64,000 nt of DNA from an uncultured Eubacteriales bacterium (GCA_902790175.1 CADAQZ010000014.1:42516-106515), one strand, 5' to 3'. Shown: positions 1-7,425, counted from the first letter of the stretch. A program made the numbers and translations. The notes: generated from the letters alone by a model not told the origin.

Positions 1-357
1 GCACGTGACGGCGGCGGACGGCCCGCAGACCGGCTCCACCGGGATGCCCGCCTCCCAGCACGCGCGCACCAGCAGGTGCCCGGGGTCGGAGATGCCCGGC
101 GTGCCCGCGTCGCAAGTCAGCGCCACGGTCAGATCCTCCGCCAGCATCTTTTCGACGATCTGCGGGGCCTTCGCTTCCTCGTTGTGCCGGTGGCAGGAGA
201 GCATCGGCTTGTGCAGGTCAAACTGGTTCAGCAGCTTCATCGTCACGCGGGTGTCCTCCGCGGCGATCAGGTCGGCGCACTCCAGCGCCTGGCGCATCCG
301 CGGCGTCAGGTCGTTCAGGTTGCCGATGGGCGTGGCGACGACGTACAGCTTGGGCAT
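1..357 (-). CDS. rsmI: 16S rRNA (cytidine-1402-2'-O)-methyltransferase, 3' part missing
   Basis: RsmI uses SAM to 2'-O-methylate C1402 in helix 44 of 16S rRNA, at the ribosomal P site. The first 119 residues are present and the frame runs off the window edge. The N-terminus MPKLYVVATPIGNLNDLTPR is diagnostic of the tetrapyrrole-methylase-fold RsmI family. It is followed by the conserved stretches AAEDTRVTMKLLNQF, LSCHRHNE and DAGTPGISDPG. It starts 18 bases after the cysteine hydrolase gene and is probably the last visible cistron of a minus-strand operon carrying the Rmt-type methyltransferase. Family assignment is secure; completeness cannot be judged. Confidence 0.95.
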   Translation of the reverse strand, partial: MPKLYVVATPIGNLNDLTPRMRQALECADLIAAEDTRVTMKLLNQFDLHKPMLSCHRHNEEAKAPQIVEKMLAEDLTVALTCDAGTPGISDPGHLLVRACWEAGIPVEPVCGPSAAVTC

Positions 358-375
358 GGGCGCTCCCTTCCAATC

Positions 376-888
376 CTAAATAAACTCGATCCCGGCCTCG
401 TCCAGCTTCTTCTGGGCATTCGCCGCCCGCTTCGGCGGCATCACGGTGGCGGTGCCATCCCGGAGGATGGCGACCTCGTAGCCGCGCTTCTTCGCGCCCA
501 GCGCCGTGGCGGTCACGCAGCCGTACTGGTCCAGGCCGCACAGGTGCAGGCGCTCGACGCCGTGCTTTTCAAGCCATTCGCGCAGCGCGGCGGTCGTCAG
601 CGCGTCGCCGAAGTGCTTGTCAAAGTGGTTTTCGCCTGCGATCTCCAGCCCGCCGTACAGCTCCGCGCCCTCCGTGCCCGCGAGGGAGAAGCCGAACAGC
701 AGCCGGTTCGTCGGCAGGTTCTGGATGATGTGGCGGATGTAGACGATTTCGCAGCCCTGTTCGGCGTCTCGGCGGATGATGCCGTTGACGGACGCGACGA
801 GCGCCTCTGTGTCGTAGGCGAAGCGCGGCTTTCGCGCGGGCCAGAGGTAGTCGTTCTGCATGTCGATGACAAGCAATGCGGTGTTCAT
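376..888 (-). CDS. Isochorismatase-family cysteine hydrolase
   Basis: This 170-residue protein has the isochorismatase-like (nicotinamidase/ureidoacrylate hydrolase superfamily) fold. It opens with TALLVIDMQNDY, placing the catalytic Asp at residue 9. Lys91 lies in ENHFDKHFGDAL, and the nucleophile Cys124 in LCGLDQYGCVTATAL; together these form the family's Asp-Lys-Cys triad. Length is normal for the single-domain family. The start ATG overlaps the stop of the upstream Rmt-type methyltransferase (ATGA), so the two are translationally coupled. The substrate cannot be read from the sequence. Nicotinamidase is possible, but I do not see the usual metal-binding Asp-His-His set clearly, so a general amidohydrolase is the safe call. 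Confidence 0.85.
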   Translation of the reverse strand: MNTALLVIDMQNDYLWPARKPRFAYDTEALVASVNGIIRRDAEQGCEIVYIRHIIQNLPTNRLLFGFSLAGTEGAELYGGLEIAGENHFDKHFGDALTTAALREWLEKHGVERLHLCGLDQYGCVTATALGAKKRGYEVAILRDGTATVMPPKRAANAQKKLDEAGIEFI

Positions 889-1682
889 GGGCGCGCCTCC
901 TTTCCGAGGATGAAGAACAGTTCGTTGCCGGTCTCAAACGACGCGGCGACGCTTCGACCCGCCGGGATGTGCGCCGCCATCCAGTCGGAATACTGCGCCG
1001 CCATGCCCACGTTCCTTCCGCCCATCGTGCGCGTGGGGAAGGAGACGACGAGCCAGTTGGCGTTCACGGCGTTCATCACATCCAGCGCCGCGCCCGCCTT
1101 TTGGCGCTCCAGCAGCGGCAGCAGCTTGAACAGCAGCGCCACGTCAAAGGGCCCGGCGGGGATCGCACCGGGGCAGAGGATGTCGGCGCAGGCGGCGCTG
1201 ACGGGCATGCCGTACACCTCACCGAAGCGGTTGACGGCGTCCACCGCAAGGCCGGAAATATCGACTCCGGTCGCTTTTATGCCCCGGGCGCCAAGGTACA
1301 GCGGCTGGATGCCGCAGGCGAGGTCCAGAACCGACCGAGGTCTACCTGTGACCTCGAATATGCGCGCGTACAGCGCGTCCATGTCCGAAACGGGCAGCCG
1401 TTCCCGGGTGGAGGCGTGCAGCGAGAGCATCTTTTCCAAACCGACGTCGGTATGTTTTATGCACCAGTCCTGCATGTCATACGCCAGCTGCCGCGCCTCC
1501 CCGGGCGTCATGAAGGCCCCGCTGATGCCGTGCAGCGCCTCGCGGGCCGCCTTCTCGACGTCCTTGGGCTTTTTGTACCGGCGCACGCACTCCGCCCACA
1601 CCCGCCGCACCGTGTCCGGACAGATGTCGCGGTAGTTCTTCGATTGAAGCAGCTTGTCGAGGAGGGGATTTGAATCCGGCAT
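885..1682 (-). CDS. Rmt/ArmA-type 16S rRNA (guanine-1405-N7)-methyltransferase
   Basis: The 265-residue protein matches the 16S rRNA m7G1405 methyltransferase family (RmtB/ArmA; Sgm/GrmA/KgmB-like in aminoglycoside producers). From memory of RmtB I recognise the same blocks in the same order: CPDTVRRV near the N-terminus, LHGISGAFMTP, LSLHASTRERLP, the SAM site VLDLACGIQPL, GVDIS, the family signature LLFKLLPLLERQKAG and VSFPTRTMGGRNVGM. Members methylate N7 of G1405 in the assembled 30S A site and give high-level resistance to 4,6-disubstituted deoxystreptamine aminoglycosides. I start at 1682 because GAAAGGAA lies 8 bases upstream; the open frame to 1775 only reads through an intergenic repeat. 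Base composition matches the neighbours, so there is no sign of recent transfer. Confidence 0.92.
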   Translation of the reverse strand: MPDSNPLLDKLLQSKNYRDICPDTVRRVWAECVRRYKKPKDVEKAAREALHGISGAFMTPGEARQLAYDMQDWCIKHTDVGLEKMLSLHASTRERLPVSDMDALYARIFEVTGRPRSVLDLACGIQPLYLGARGIKATGVDISGLAVDAVNRFGEVYGMPVSAACADILCPGAIPAGPFDVALLFKLLPLLERQKAGAALDVMNAVNANWLVVSFPTRTMGGRNVGMAAQYSDWMAAHIPAGRSVAASFETGNELFFILGKEARP

Positions 1683-1689
1683 ATGTGGG

Positions 1690-1828
1690 TTCCTTTCGAC
1701 AGGGACAGATTCTTCGACTTCGCGCGCCTTCGGCGCGCTCCGCTCAGAATGACAGCGAAACGGAATGCCTGTCATCCTGAGCGGAGCCTTGCGGCAAGCA
1801 AGGCGCAGTCGATGGATCTTTCTACTGC
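1690..1828. repeat. Inverted pair of interspersed SERS-type repeats
   Basis: Two copies of a roughly 50-base unit lie head to head. The right copy begins TGTCATCCTGAGCGGAG and ends near GTCGATGGATCTTTC. The left copy, read on the minus strand, begins TGTCATTCTGAGCGGAG and ends GTCGAAGAATCTGTCCC. When translated in silico this unit yields the HSERSAPKAREVEES-type peptide often seen in over-extended clostridial gene calls. It separates the Rmt-type gene from tgt. Confidence 0.8.
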
Positions 1829-1841
1829 CTTTCTTGCATTG

Positions 1842-2927
1842 TCACTCGGCACTGCCGAGCAGCTCCATCAGCCGCCCGTAAAAGCGCAGGTTGTGCGCGG
1901 TGGCGAGGCGCAAGGCGGCGGGGTCGTTCACCTTGAACAGGTGGTGCAGGTACGCGCGGGAGTGGTTTTTGCACAGCACGCAGTCGCAGGCGGGGTCCAC
2001 GGGCCCGTCCTCGCGGCGGTGCTCGTCGTCGAGGATGTACAGGAATTTGTAAAACTTCCCGTCCTCGCGCCGCACGCACGCGGGCGTGTCCCGGCCCGGC
2101 ATCCACGTGTACAGCCGCTGGTGGCGCGCCTCGCGGGTGGGGATCACGCAGTCGAACAGCGTGTAGCCCATCTTTACCAGCGCGGCTATCTCCTCCGGCC
2201 GGCCGAGGCCCATCGCGTACTTGATCTTGCCGTCCGGCATCGCGTCCGCCGCCATTTTCAGGATGTCCGCGCGGAACTTGCCGTCCGAGTCCAGCGGCCA
2301 GCCGCCGAAGCCGTAGCCGTCGAAGCCGATTTCTTCCAGCCGCCGCCCGCACTCGGCGCGCAATTCCGGATCGCTGCCGCCCTGCACGATGCAGAACAAC
2401 AGCGGCTTCTTCTCCATCCTTGCCGACAGCTTGTCGAACTCCGCGCGACAGCGCTCGCCCCACTTCACGGTCAGCTCCACGCTGCGCCGCTGTACGTCCG
2501 CCGGGTCGTCCGGGTGTGTGCACATGTCCAGCGCCATCATGATGTCGCTGCCGTACTGGAACTGCACCTGCATGCACTTTTCCGGCGTGTAGGTCAGCTT
2601 TTCCCGACCGAGGTCGGGCCTGAAGATGATCTCCTTGTCGCGGATCTCGCCGTACTCCGGGTTTTCGCGGATCAGCGAGTACAGCTGGAACCCGCCGGAG
2701 TCGGTGAGGATCGCGCCCGTGTAGCCGGTGAAGCCGTGCAGCCCGCCGAGGCTCTTGATCAGCTTCGCGCCGGGCTTGGTCATCAGGTGGTAGCTGTTCA
2801 TTTCGCAGCCCATCAGCCCCGCCGCGTCCACGTCCTCAAACGAGCCCGCGCGGATCGCGCCGTAGGTGGCGTCCGGGAAGAAGGCGGGCAGCCGCACCGC
2901 GCCGGAGGGAGTTTCAAGATAGCGCAT
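1842..2927 (-). CDS. tgt: Queuine/preQ1 tRNA-ribosyltransferase family protein
   Basis: A TIM-barrel tRNA-guanine transglycosylase of 361 residues. This family swaps G34 of GUN-anticodon tRNAs for a 7-deazaguanine. Visible motifs are the base-recognising DSGGFQ (near residue 76), IMMALDMCT, FCIVQGG, the nucleophile region LFDCVIPTREARH, and a C-terminal zinc site of CDCVLC plus a following His. The pocket loop reads GYGFGGWPLD where preQ1-type bacterial enzymes have GGLAVGE, which suggests altered base specificity. RBS GAGGTG precedes the ATG. It is flanked by rsmH upstream and the Rmt-type gene downstream on the same strand. Family certain; exact substrate uncertain. Confidence 0.85.
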   Translation of the reverse strand: MRYLETPSGAVRLPAFFPDATYGAIRAGSFEDVDAAGLMGCEMNSYHLMTKPGAKLIKSLGGLHGFTGYTGAILTDSGGFQLYSLIRENPEYGEIRDKEIIFRPDLGREKLTYTPEKCMQVQFQYGSDIMMALDMCTHPDDPADVQRRSVELTVKWGERCRAEFDKLSARMEKKPLLFCIVQGGSDPELRAECGRRLEEIGFDGYGFGGWPLDSDGKFRADILKMAADAMPDGKIKYAMGLGRPEEIAALVKMGYTLFDCVIPTREARHQRLYTWMPGRDTPACVRREDGKFYKFLYILDDEHRREDGPVDPACDCVLCKNHSRAYLHHLFKVNDPAALRLATAHNLRFYGRLMELLGSAE

Positions 2928-2956
2928 GAGACACCTCGGTCAATTGGTCAATGAAA

Positions 2957-3107
2957 GAATGAGGAATGAGGAATTAGGAATGAGGAATGGCGGTTCAAAT
3001 CCCTTCGGGATTTGTTTTGATTATTTATATAACGAGAACCATTATAAGAATCACAGAAATCCGTCAGGATTTCATCCACAATTCCTCATTCCTCATTCCT
3101 AATTCCA
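2957..3107. repeat. AATGAGG heptad repeats in inverted orientation around a short core
   Basis: The left arm (2957-2989) is about four degenerate AATGAGG/AATTAGG units; the right arm (3080-3107) is the complementary ATTCCTC series. The arms could pair into a long imperfect stem around a core holding a small AAATCCC/GGGATTT hairpin. The right arm extends into the 3' end of rsmH and encodes its last residues. Related AG-rich arrays occur at 4080-4162, 7222-7262, 11180-11205, 14376-14400, 23984-24035, 25013-25050 and 27257-27347. Confidence 0.75.
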
Positions 3108-4051
3108 AATTTCTCGACAATTCTCAGGCTCGCGCTTCGCGCGCGGGGGTTCTGCTCCAGTTCGACGTCGGAGGCCGTGACGGGCTTGCGGGTGATGAGC
3201 CTGACGCTGGGCTTCTTGCCGCACACGCACACGGGAAAGGACTTCGGGCAGGTGCAGGGGTCGGCGAGATTGCGAAACGTGTTCTTGACGATGCGGTCCT
3301 CCAGCGAGTGGAACGTGATCGCGCACAGCCGTCCGCCTGGGTTCAATAGGTCGACCAGCGCGCGCAGCGCAGGCTCCAGCGGGTCCAGCTCGTCGTTCAC
3401 GGCGATGCGCAGCGCCTGGAAGGTGCGCCGGGCCGGGTGGCTGCCGTCTGTTGAGCGGAATTTCTTGGGGATCGCCGCGTCGATCACGTCCACCAGCTGG
3501 CCGGTGGTCTCGATGGGGGCGGACTTGCGGCGGTCACAGATCACGCGCGCGATCTGCCGCGCCCACTTCTCCTCGCCGTAGTCGCGCAGTACGCGGTTGA
3601 GCTCGTCCTCGCTCCACGTGTTCACGATCTCGCGCGCCGTCAATGCCTGGCTCTGGTCCATGCGCATGTCCAGCGCCGCGTCGTCGTGGTACGAGAAGCC
3701 GCGCTCGCGCACGTCCAGCTGGTGGCTGGAGACGCCCAGGTCGATCAGGATTCCGTCGAAGGCCGGAGCGATGCCCGCCGCTTCGAGCAGCGCCGGGGCG
3801 TCGTGGAAGTTGCCCCGCAGGCACTTAAAATGAGCCGGGGCGTTCAGCGCCGCCAGCCTTGCAGACGCCGCCTCGATGGCATCCGCGTCGCGGTCGATGC
3901 CGACCAGCAGCCCGCCCGGGCTCAGCCGCCGCAAAATCTCGGACGAGTGGCCTGCGCCGCCCAGCGTGCAATCCAGGTACGCGCCGTCCGGCTTAAGGTT
4001 CAGCCCGTCCAGGCATTCATTCAGCAGGACGGGAAGGTGGTGAAAGGACAT
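3086..4051 (-). CDS. rsmH: 16S rRNA (cytosine-1402-N4)-methyltransferase
   Basis: RsmH (MraW) N4-methylates C1402 in 16S rRNA, the same nucleotide that RsmI 2'-O-methylates. The 321-residue protein shows the N-terminus FHHLPVLLNECLDGL, the SAM site YLDCTLGGAGHSSEIL, GIDRDADAI, ILIDLGVSSHQLD and the ISFHSLEDR-like AITFHSLEDRIVK. RBS GAGGTAA sits 5 bases before the ATG. The last residues (KFGIRNEE) are encoded by an AATGAGG heptad repeat that overlaps the 3' end, so the native C-terminus has been replaced or extended. It is separate from the usual mra/dcw cluster: trpS lies upstream instead of mraZ, with no ftsL. Confidence 0.96.
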   Translation of the reverse strand: MSFHHLPVLLNECLDGLNLKPDGAYLDCTLGGAGHSSEILRRLSPGGLLVGIDRDADAIEAASARLAALNAPAHFKCLRGNFHDAPALLEAAGIAPAFDGILIDLGVSSHQLDVRERGFSYHDDAALDMRMDQSQALTAREIVNTWSEDELNRVLRDYGEEKWARQIARVICDRRKSAPIETTGQLVDVIDAAIPKKFRSTDGSHPARRTFQALRIAVNDELDPLEPALRALVDLLNPGGRLCAITFHSLEDRIVKNTFRNLADPCTCPKSFPVCVCGKKPSVRLITRKPVTASDVELEQNPRARSASLRIVEKFGIRNEE

Positions 4052-4079
4052 AAATTACCTCGATTGTGTCAAAGGATAA

Positions 4080-4162
4080 GGGAGTAGGCAGTAGGCAGTA
4101 GGGAGTAGGAATAGCGGTGTAAATGGCATTTCCTACTCCCTACTCCCTTGTCCCTACTCCCT
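4080..4162. repeat. GGGAGTA-type heptad repeat, inverted arms
   Basis: GGAGTAGGCAGTAGG units at 4080-4110 face the complementary CCTACTCCCTACTCCC series at 4131-4162. The roughly 20-base spacer makes a strong imperfect stem-loop possible between trpS and rsmH. The whole trpS-rsmH spacer consists of this element. Confidence 0.75.
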
Positions 4163-4195
4163 GATGATGATTGGATGGGTACTTCAAATCATCAT

Positions 4196-5206
4196 CTATA
4201 TCTTCCACGGCGCGATGCCCAGCTTCTTGCGCACCTTGAGCATCGTGCGGTGGGCGATGGCGGCGGCGCGCTCGCGGCCGGAGTCCATCACCTGCTGCAG
4301 ATACGCCTTGTCGGCGCTGATGCGCTCGTACTCATTCTGGATCGGCTCCAGCGCGGCGATCACGGCGTCGGCCACGGCGTCCTTGAACTTGCCGTAGCCC
4401 TGCCCGTCGTACTGGGCGGAGATCTCGTCCATGCCCATGCCCGTCAGCGCGGAGAGTATGCTCATCAGGTTGGCCACGCCCGGCTGCTTTTCCGGGTCGA
4501 ACACCACGCGGTTTTCGCAGTCCGTCACAGCGCGGCGCAGCTTCTTGCGGATGATTTCGGGCTTGTCGAGGATGGCGATGTAGGTCTCCTCGGGGTCGGA
4601 CTTCGACATCTTCCGGGTCGGCTCCTGCAGGCTCATCACGCGCGCGCCCACCTTGGGGAAGTAGCCCTCGGGCACGACGAACACGTCGCCGTACACGCCG
4701 TTGAAGCGCTCGGCGATGTCGCGCGCGATCTCCAAATGCTGCTTCTGGTCCGCGCCGATGGGCACCAGGTCCGTCTGGTACAGCAGGATGTCCGCCGCCA
4801 TCAGCACCGGGTAGGTGAACAGGCCGCAGTTGATGTTGTCGGCGTGCTTGGCTGACTTGTCCTTGAACTGCGTCATGCGGCTCATCTCGCCCATGTAGGT
4901 AAAGCAGTTCAAAATCCAGGCCAGCTCCGGATGCGCGGCCACCTGGCTCTGGAAGTAGATGATGTTCTTTTCGGGGTCCAGGCCGCTGGCCAGGAACAGC
5001 GCCATCGTGCGCAGGCACGCCTTGCGAAGTTCCGCCGGGTTCTGGCGCACGGTCAGCGCGTGCAGGTCCACGATGGAGTACAGGCAGTCGTACTCGTCCT
5101 GCAGCAGGCCGAAGTTGCGCAGCGCGCCGATGTAGTTGCCCAGCGTCAGGTTGCCCGTGGGCTGGATGCCGGAAAAGATGCGTTTTTTCTGGATTTGCTG
5201 TTCCAT
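4196..5206 (-). CDS. trpS: Tryptophan--tRNA ligase
   Basis: A class I aminoacyl-tRNA synthetase of 336 residues that charges tRNA-Trp. It has the HIGH-equivalent GNYIGA after FSGIQPTGNLTLGN, the DLHALT region, ADILLYQTDLVPIG, DQKQHLE and the KMSKS loop. This is the normal length for the compact bacterial enzyme. RBS CGGAGGAACG precedes the ATG. I looked for a T-box leader and found none: only 34 bases separate it from the upstream acetyltransferase-like gene, with which it is probably cotranscribed. Confidence 0.97.
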   Translation of the reverse strand: MEQQIQKKRIFSGIQPTGNLTLGNYIGALRNFGLLQDEYDCLYSIVDLHALTVRQNPAELRKACLRTMALFLASGLDPEKNIIYFQSQVAAHPELAWILNCFTYMGEMSRMTQFKDKSAKHADNINCGLFTYPVLMAADILLYQTDLVPIGADQKQHLEIARDIAERFNGVYGDVFVVPEGYFPKVGARVMSLQEPTRKMSKSDPEETYIAILDKPEIIRKKLRRAVTDCENRVVFDPEKQPGVANLMSILSALTGMGMDEISAQYDGQGYGKFKDAVADAVIAALEPIQNEYERISADKAYLQQVMDSGRERAAAIAHRTMLKVRKKLGIAPWKI

Positions 5207-5240
5207 GGGTCGTTCCTCCGATTCAAGTGGATGTGGGGGG

Positions 5241-6368
5241 TCAGTCGAGCGCCTTGATGAAGCACCTTCTGCGCTTGTGCTGTTCGGTCTTAAAGAAGTT
5301 CCACTGGCTCTGCACCTTGTGGTTGGTCTCCAGCTGGGGGCCGGTCTCGGCGTATTTGATGCCCATCTTCTGGCTGCCCTTCAGCACGTGGTTGAGCAGG
5401 ATGGCGTTGACGGCCTTGTTCTGGTATTCCGGCGCGACGGCCACCAGGAACAGATCCAGCGTGTCGTTCACCTTCAGCGCGCGCAGCACGCGGATCCAGC
5501 CCAGCGGGAACAGCCGCCCGCGGCTCTTCTTCAGAGCGTCGGCCATGCTGGGCGCGGACACGCCGAAGGCTGCCAGCTCGTCGTGTTCGTCGGCCACGAA
5601 GCAGGCCAGGTCCGGGTTGATGAGGGGGATGAACTTCGCGGCGTAGCGCTTGATCTGCTTCTCGTCCAGCGGTACGGTGCCGTAGAGGCCGGAGTAGGCG
5701 ACGTTCACCATGCGGAACACCTTTTCGATCCAGGGCTTGTAGTCGCGCCGGCTCTTGAGCTGGACGATGTGCAGGTTCGAATACTTCATCACGCGCTCGG
5801 CCAGCTTGTCCATGCGGGTGCAGGTGCGCTCGTCGTAGGGCACCTCCACCAGCATCTCCACCCAGTCCACGTCCTTGACGTAGCCCAGGCGGGTCAGGTG
5901 GTCCACATAGTAGGGGAAGTTATAGTAGGTGACGAACATGCTGCGGCGGTCGAAGCCCTCCACCAGCATGCCCTCGCGGTCCAGATCGCAGAAGCCCAGC
6001 GGGCCGTGCACTTCGTTACAGCCCTTTTCGCGGGCAAAGTCCTCCACGGCCGCAAAAAGCGCCGAGGAGACCTCGAAGTCGTCGATGAAGTCCACCTGCG
6101 TGAAGCGCATGCGGTTCAGGCCCCACTTCTCGTTGGCGCGCCTGCTCAGGATCGCGCCGATGCGGCCGACGATCTTTCCGTCGCGCCAGGCCAGCCAGCA
6201 CTTCGCCTCGCAGTAGGAGAACGCGGGGTTTTTCTTCGGGTTCCAGTCGCTCAGGTCGTCGCCGATCATCGGGGGGACGTACTGCGGAACGTCCCTGTAC
6301 ATTACGTTCGGATAGTCGACGAACCTCTTGAGCTCTGAACGGGTCTTCACTTCTCTGATTTCCACCAT
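5241..6368 (-). CDS. GNAT-like acetyltransferase-fold protein, function unknown
   Basis: A 375-residue protein resembling the long GNAT-like proteins of unknown substrate (YghO-like). The N-terminal half carries CWLAWRDGKIVGRIGAIL, typical of strands of a GNAT core, then FTQVDFIDDFEVSSALF and GCNEVHGPLGFCDLD. The C-terminal half contains FLVAVAPEYQNKAVNAIL, which looks like the acetyl-CoA loop region but lacks a clean Q/RxxGxG/A. A good promoter lies upstream (6402-6430) and trpS follows after 34 bases. No substrate can be assigned; family call moderate. Confidence 0.65.
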   Translation of the reverse strand: MVEIREVKTRSELKRFVDYPNVMYRDVPQYVPPMIGDDLSDWNPKKNPAFSYCEAKCWLAWRDGKIVGRIGAILSRRANEKWGLNRMRFTQVDFIDDFEVSSALFAAVEDFAREKGCNEVHGPLGFCDLDREGMLVEGFDRRSMFVTYYNFPYYVDHLTRLGYVKDVDWVEMLVEVPYDERTCTRMDKLAERVMKYSNLHIVQLKSRRDYKPWIEKVFRMVNVAYSGLYGTVPLDEKQIKRYAAKFIPLINPDLACFVADEHDELAAFGVSAPSMADALKKSRGRLFPLGWIRVLRALKVNDTLDLFLVAVAPEYQNKAVNAILLNHVLKGSQKMGIKYAETGPQLETNHKVQSQWNFFKTEQHKRRRCFIKALD

Positions 6369-6401
6369 GTGAATCTCTCCAGAAACAGATTTACCCGCAC
6401 C

Positions 6402-6430
6402 AGTATAGCATATTTGCCGGGATTGTGCAA
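6402..6430 (-). promoter_or_regulatory. Promoter for the acetyltransferase-like/trpS unit
   Basis: On the minus strand, TTGCAC (6425-6430) and TATACT (6402-6407) are separated by 17 bases. The predicted transcript starts about 30 bases before the ATG at 6368. Confidence 0.65.
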
Positions 6431-6465
6431 ATGAATTATAGTTGAAAAACGCGCGATGAAAAGCG

Positions 6466-6492
6466 GGCGAGGGCGGCAGCGCCGCCCTCGCC
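6466..6492 (-). terminator. GC-rich hairpin after the BI-1 gene
   Basis: The arms GGCGAGGGCGGC and GCCGCCCTCGCC pair perfectly across a 3-base loop. On the minus strand the stem is followed by CGCTTTTC, so it can act as the terminator of the BI-1 gene ending at 6516. The T-tract is short. Confidence 0.6.
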
Positions 6493-6515
6493 GAGGTCGC
6501 GCCTTGCGGCGCGGC

Positions 6516-7208
6516 TCACTTCCGGTTCCGGCTCATGATGCTCAGTATGCGCAGGAACAGGTTGATGATGTCCAGGTACAGCGAGGCGGACAGGTCGATG
6601 GCGTTGTCCACCGTGCGGGCGCAGGTGTTGGCCCGGGCCCAGTCGTAGCCGATGTACAGCGAGAACAGCCCCGCGCCCAGCCACTCGTAGAGCATGCCCG
6701 TGCGCCGCCCGAACAGCAGAAGGCTGATCAGGCCGCCCACCACCATGAACAGCAGCGAGAAGAACAGCACCCGCCCCAGCCCCAGGAAGAAGCCGGGGAA
6801 CAGCGTTCCGGCGATCATGAACGACAGCGTGACCACCGCCGTGGTCAGCACGGCGCTCTTGACGATGTTCAGCGGCACGCCCTGCACCGACAGGCACACC
6901 ACGATGCCGATCGGCGCGGCGATCAGCGTGTAGCCGATGAAGCTCATCAGCGCGCCCCCGCGCACCACCATGGTGTTGCCGACCAGCACCAGCACGAAGT
7001 AGCCCACGAGGAAGATCAGCGGGTTCATGCCGTACACCAGGCGCAGCGCCTGCCGGGCGAACAGCGCGACCGTCACGTAGTTCAGCGCGAAGCCCCAGAG
7101 CAGCATCGCGCCGATGATCAGGTTGAACGCCCGCTCCGAGATCTCCACATCCCCGTCGCGCAGCCCCCTGCGCTCGGAGAGGATCATTTCAGAATTGCCT
7201 AAAGCCAT
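6516..7208 (-). CDS. Bax inhibitor-1 (BI-1/YccA) family membrane protein
   Basis: A 230-residue, very hydrophobic protein with about seven membrane segments starting at NLIIGAMLLWGFALNYV. Segments such as LSFIGYTLIAAPIGIVV and LYDWAR-like IGYDWARANTC fit the BI-1/YccA (TMBIM) family. Bacterial members are putative calcium or proton leak channels or regulators of membrane proteases. The start at 7208 is chosen over the longer frame because GGAGG lies 7 bases upstream. Single-gene unit with a hairpin downstream. ftsH lies 4 kb away but is not linked. Confidence 0.85.
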   Translation of the reverse strand: MALGNSEMILSERRGLRDGDVEISERAFNLIIGAMLLWGFALNYVTVALFARQALRLVYGMNPLIFLVGYFVLVLVGNTMVVRGGALMSFIGYTLIAAPIGIVVCLSVQGVPLNIVKSAVLTTAVVTLSFMIAGTLFPGFFLGLGRVLFFSLLFMVVGGLISLLLFGRRTGMLYEWLGAGLFSLYIGYDWARANTCARTVDNAIDLSASLYLDIINLFLRILSIMSRNRK

Positions 7209-7221
7209 GCGATGACCTCCT

Positions 7222-7262
7222 TCACTTTTCATTCCTCATTCCTTATTTTCCATTCCTCATTA
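7222..7262. repeat. ATTCCTC heptad array
   Basis: Degenerate repeats of CATTCCTC/TTCCATTCC fill the space upstream of the BI-1 gene. One orientation only. Same family as 2957-3107 and 11180-11205. Confidence 0.65.
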
Positions 7263-7381
7263 TTTTATCCAGTGCTGCCGCCCATGTCAAGCTCTCCGCC
7301 CTCCGCACACCCCGGCGCGCGTCAGCATACTGTTAAATATACCGCCTTTTCAAAAATGAGGCAGTTATAAACATGGATATG

Positions 7382-7390
7382 TGGTATAAT
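7382..7390 (+). promoter_or_regulatory. Extended -10 promoter for ddl-murF
   Basis: TGGTATAAT forms an extended -10 box with a consensus TATAAT at 7385-7390. No convincing -35 is visible at 17 bases. The start of ddl lies 36 bases downstream. Confidence 0.55.
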
Positions 7391-7425
7391 AGCAGGGATA
7401 ATGTTTATGACGGAGGCGACTGCCT

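Noticed and set aside
1683-1775. N-terminal extension of the Rmt-type methyltransferase
   Set aside because: The extra 31 codons are a translated intergenic repeat, and a good ribosome site supports the start at 1682.
2957-3107. CRISPR array
   Set aside because: The repeats are 7-base degenerate units without unique spacers, and no cas gene is present.
5207-5240. T-box leader upstream of trpS
   Set aside because: Only 34 bases separate it from the preceding gene and there is no specifier-loop or T-box sequence.
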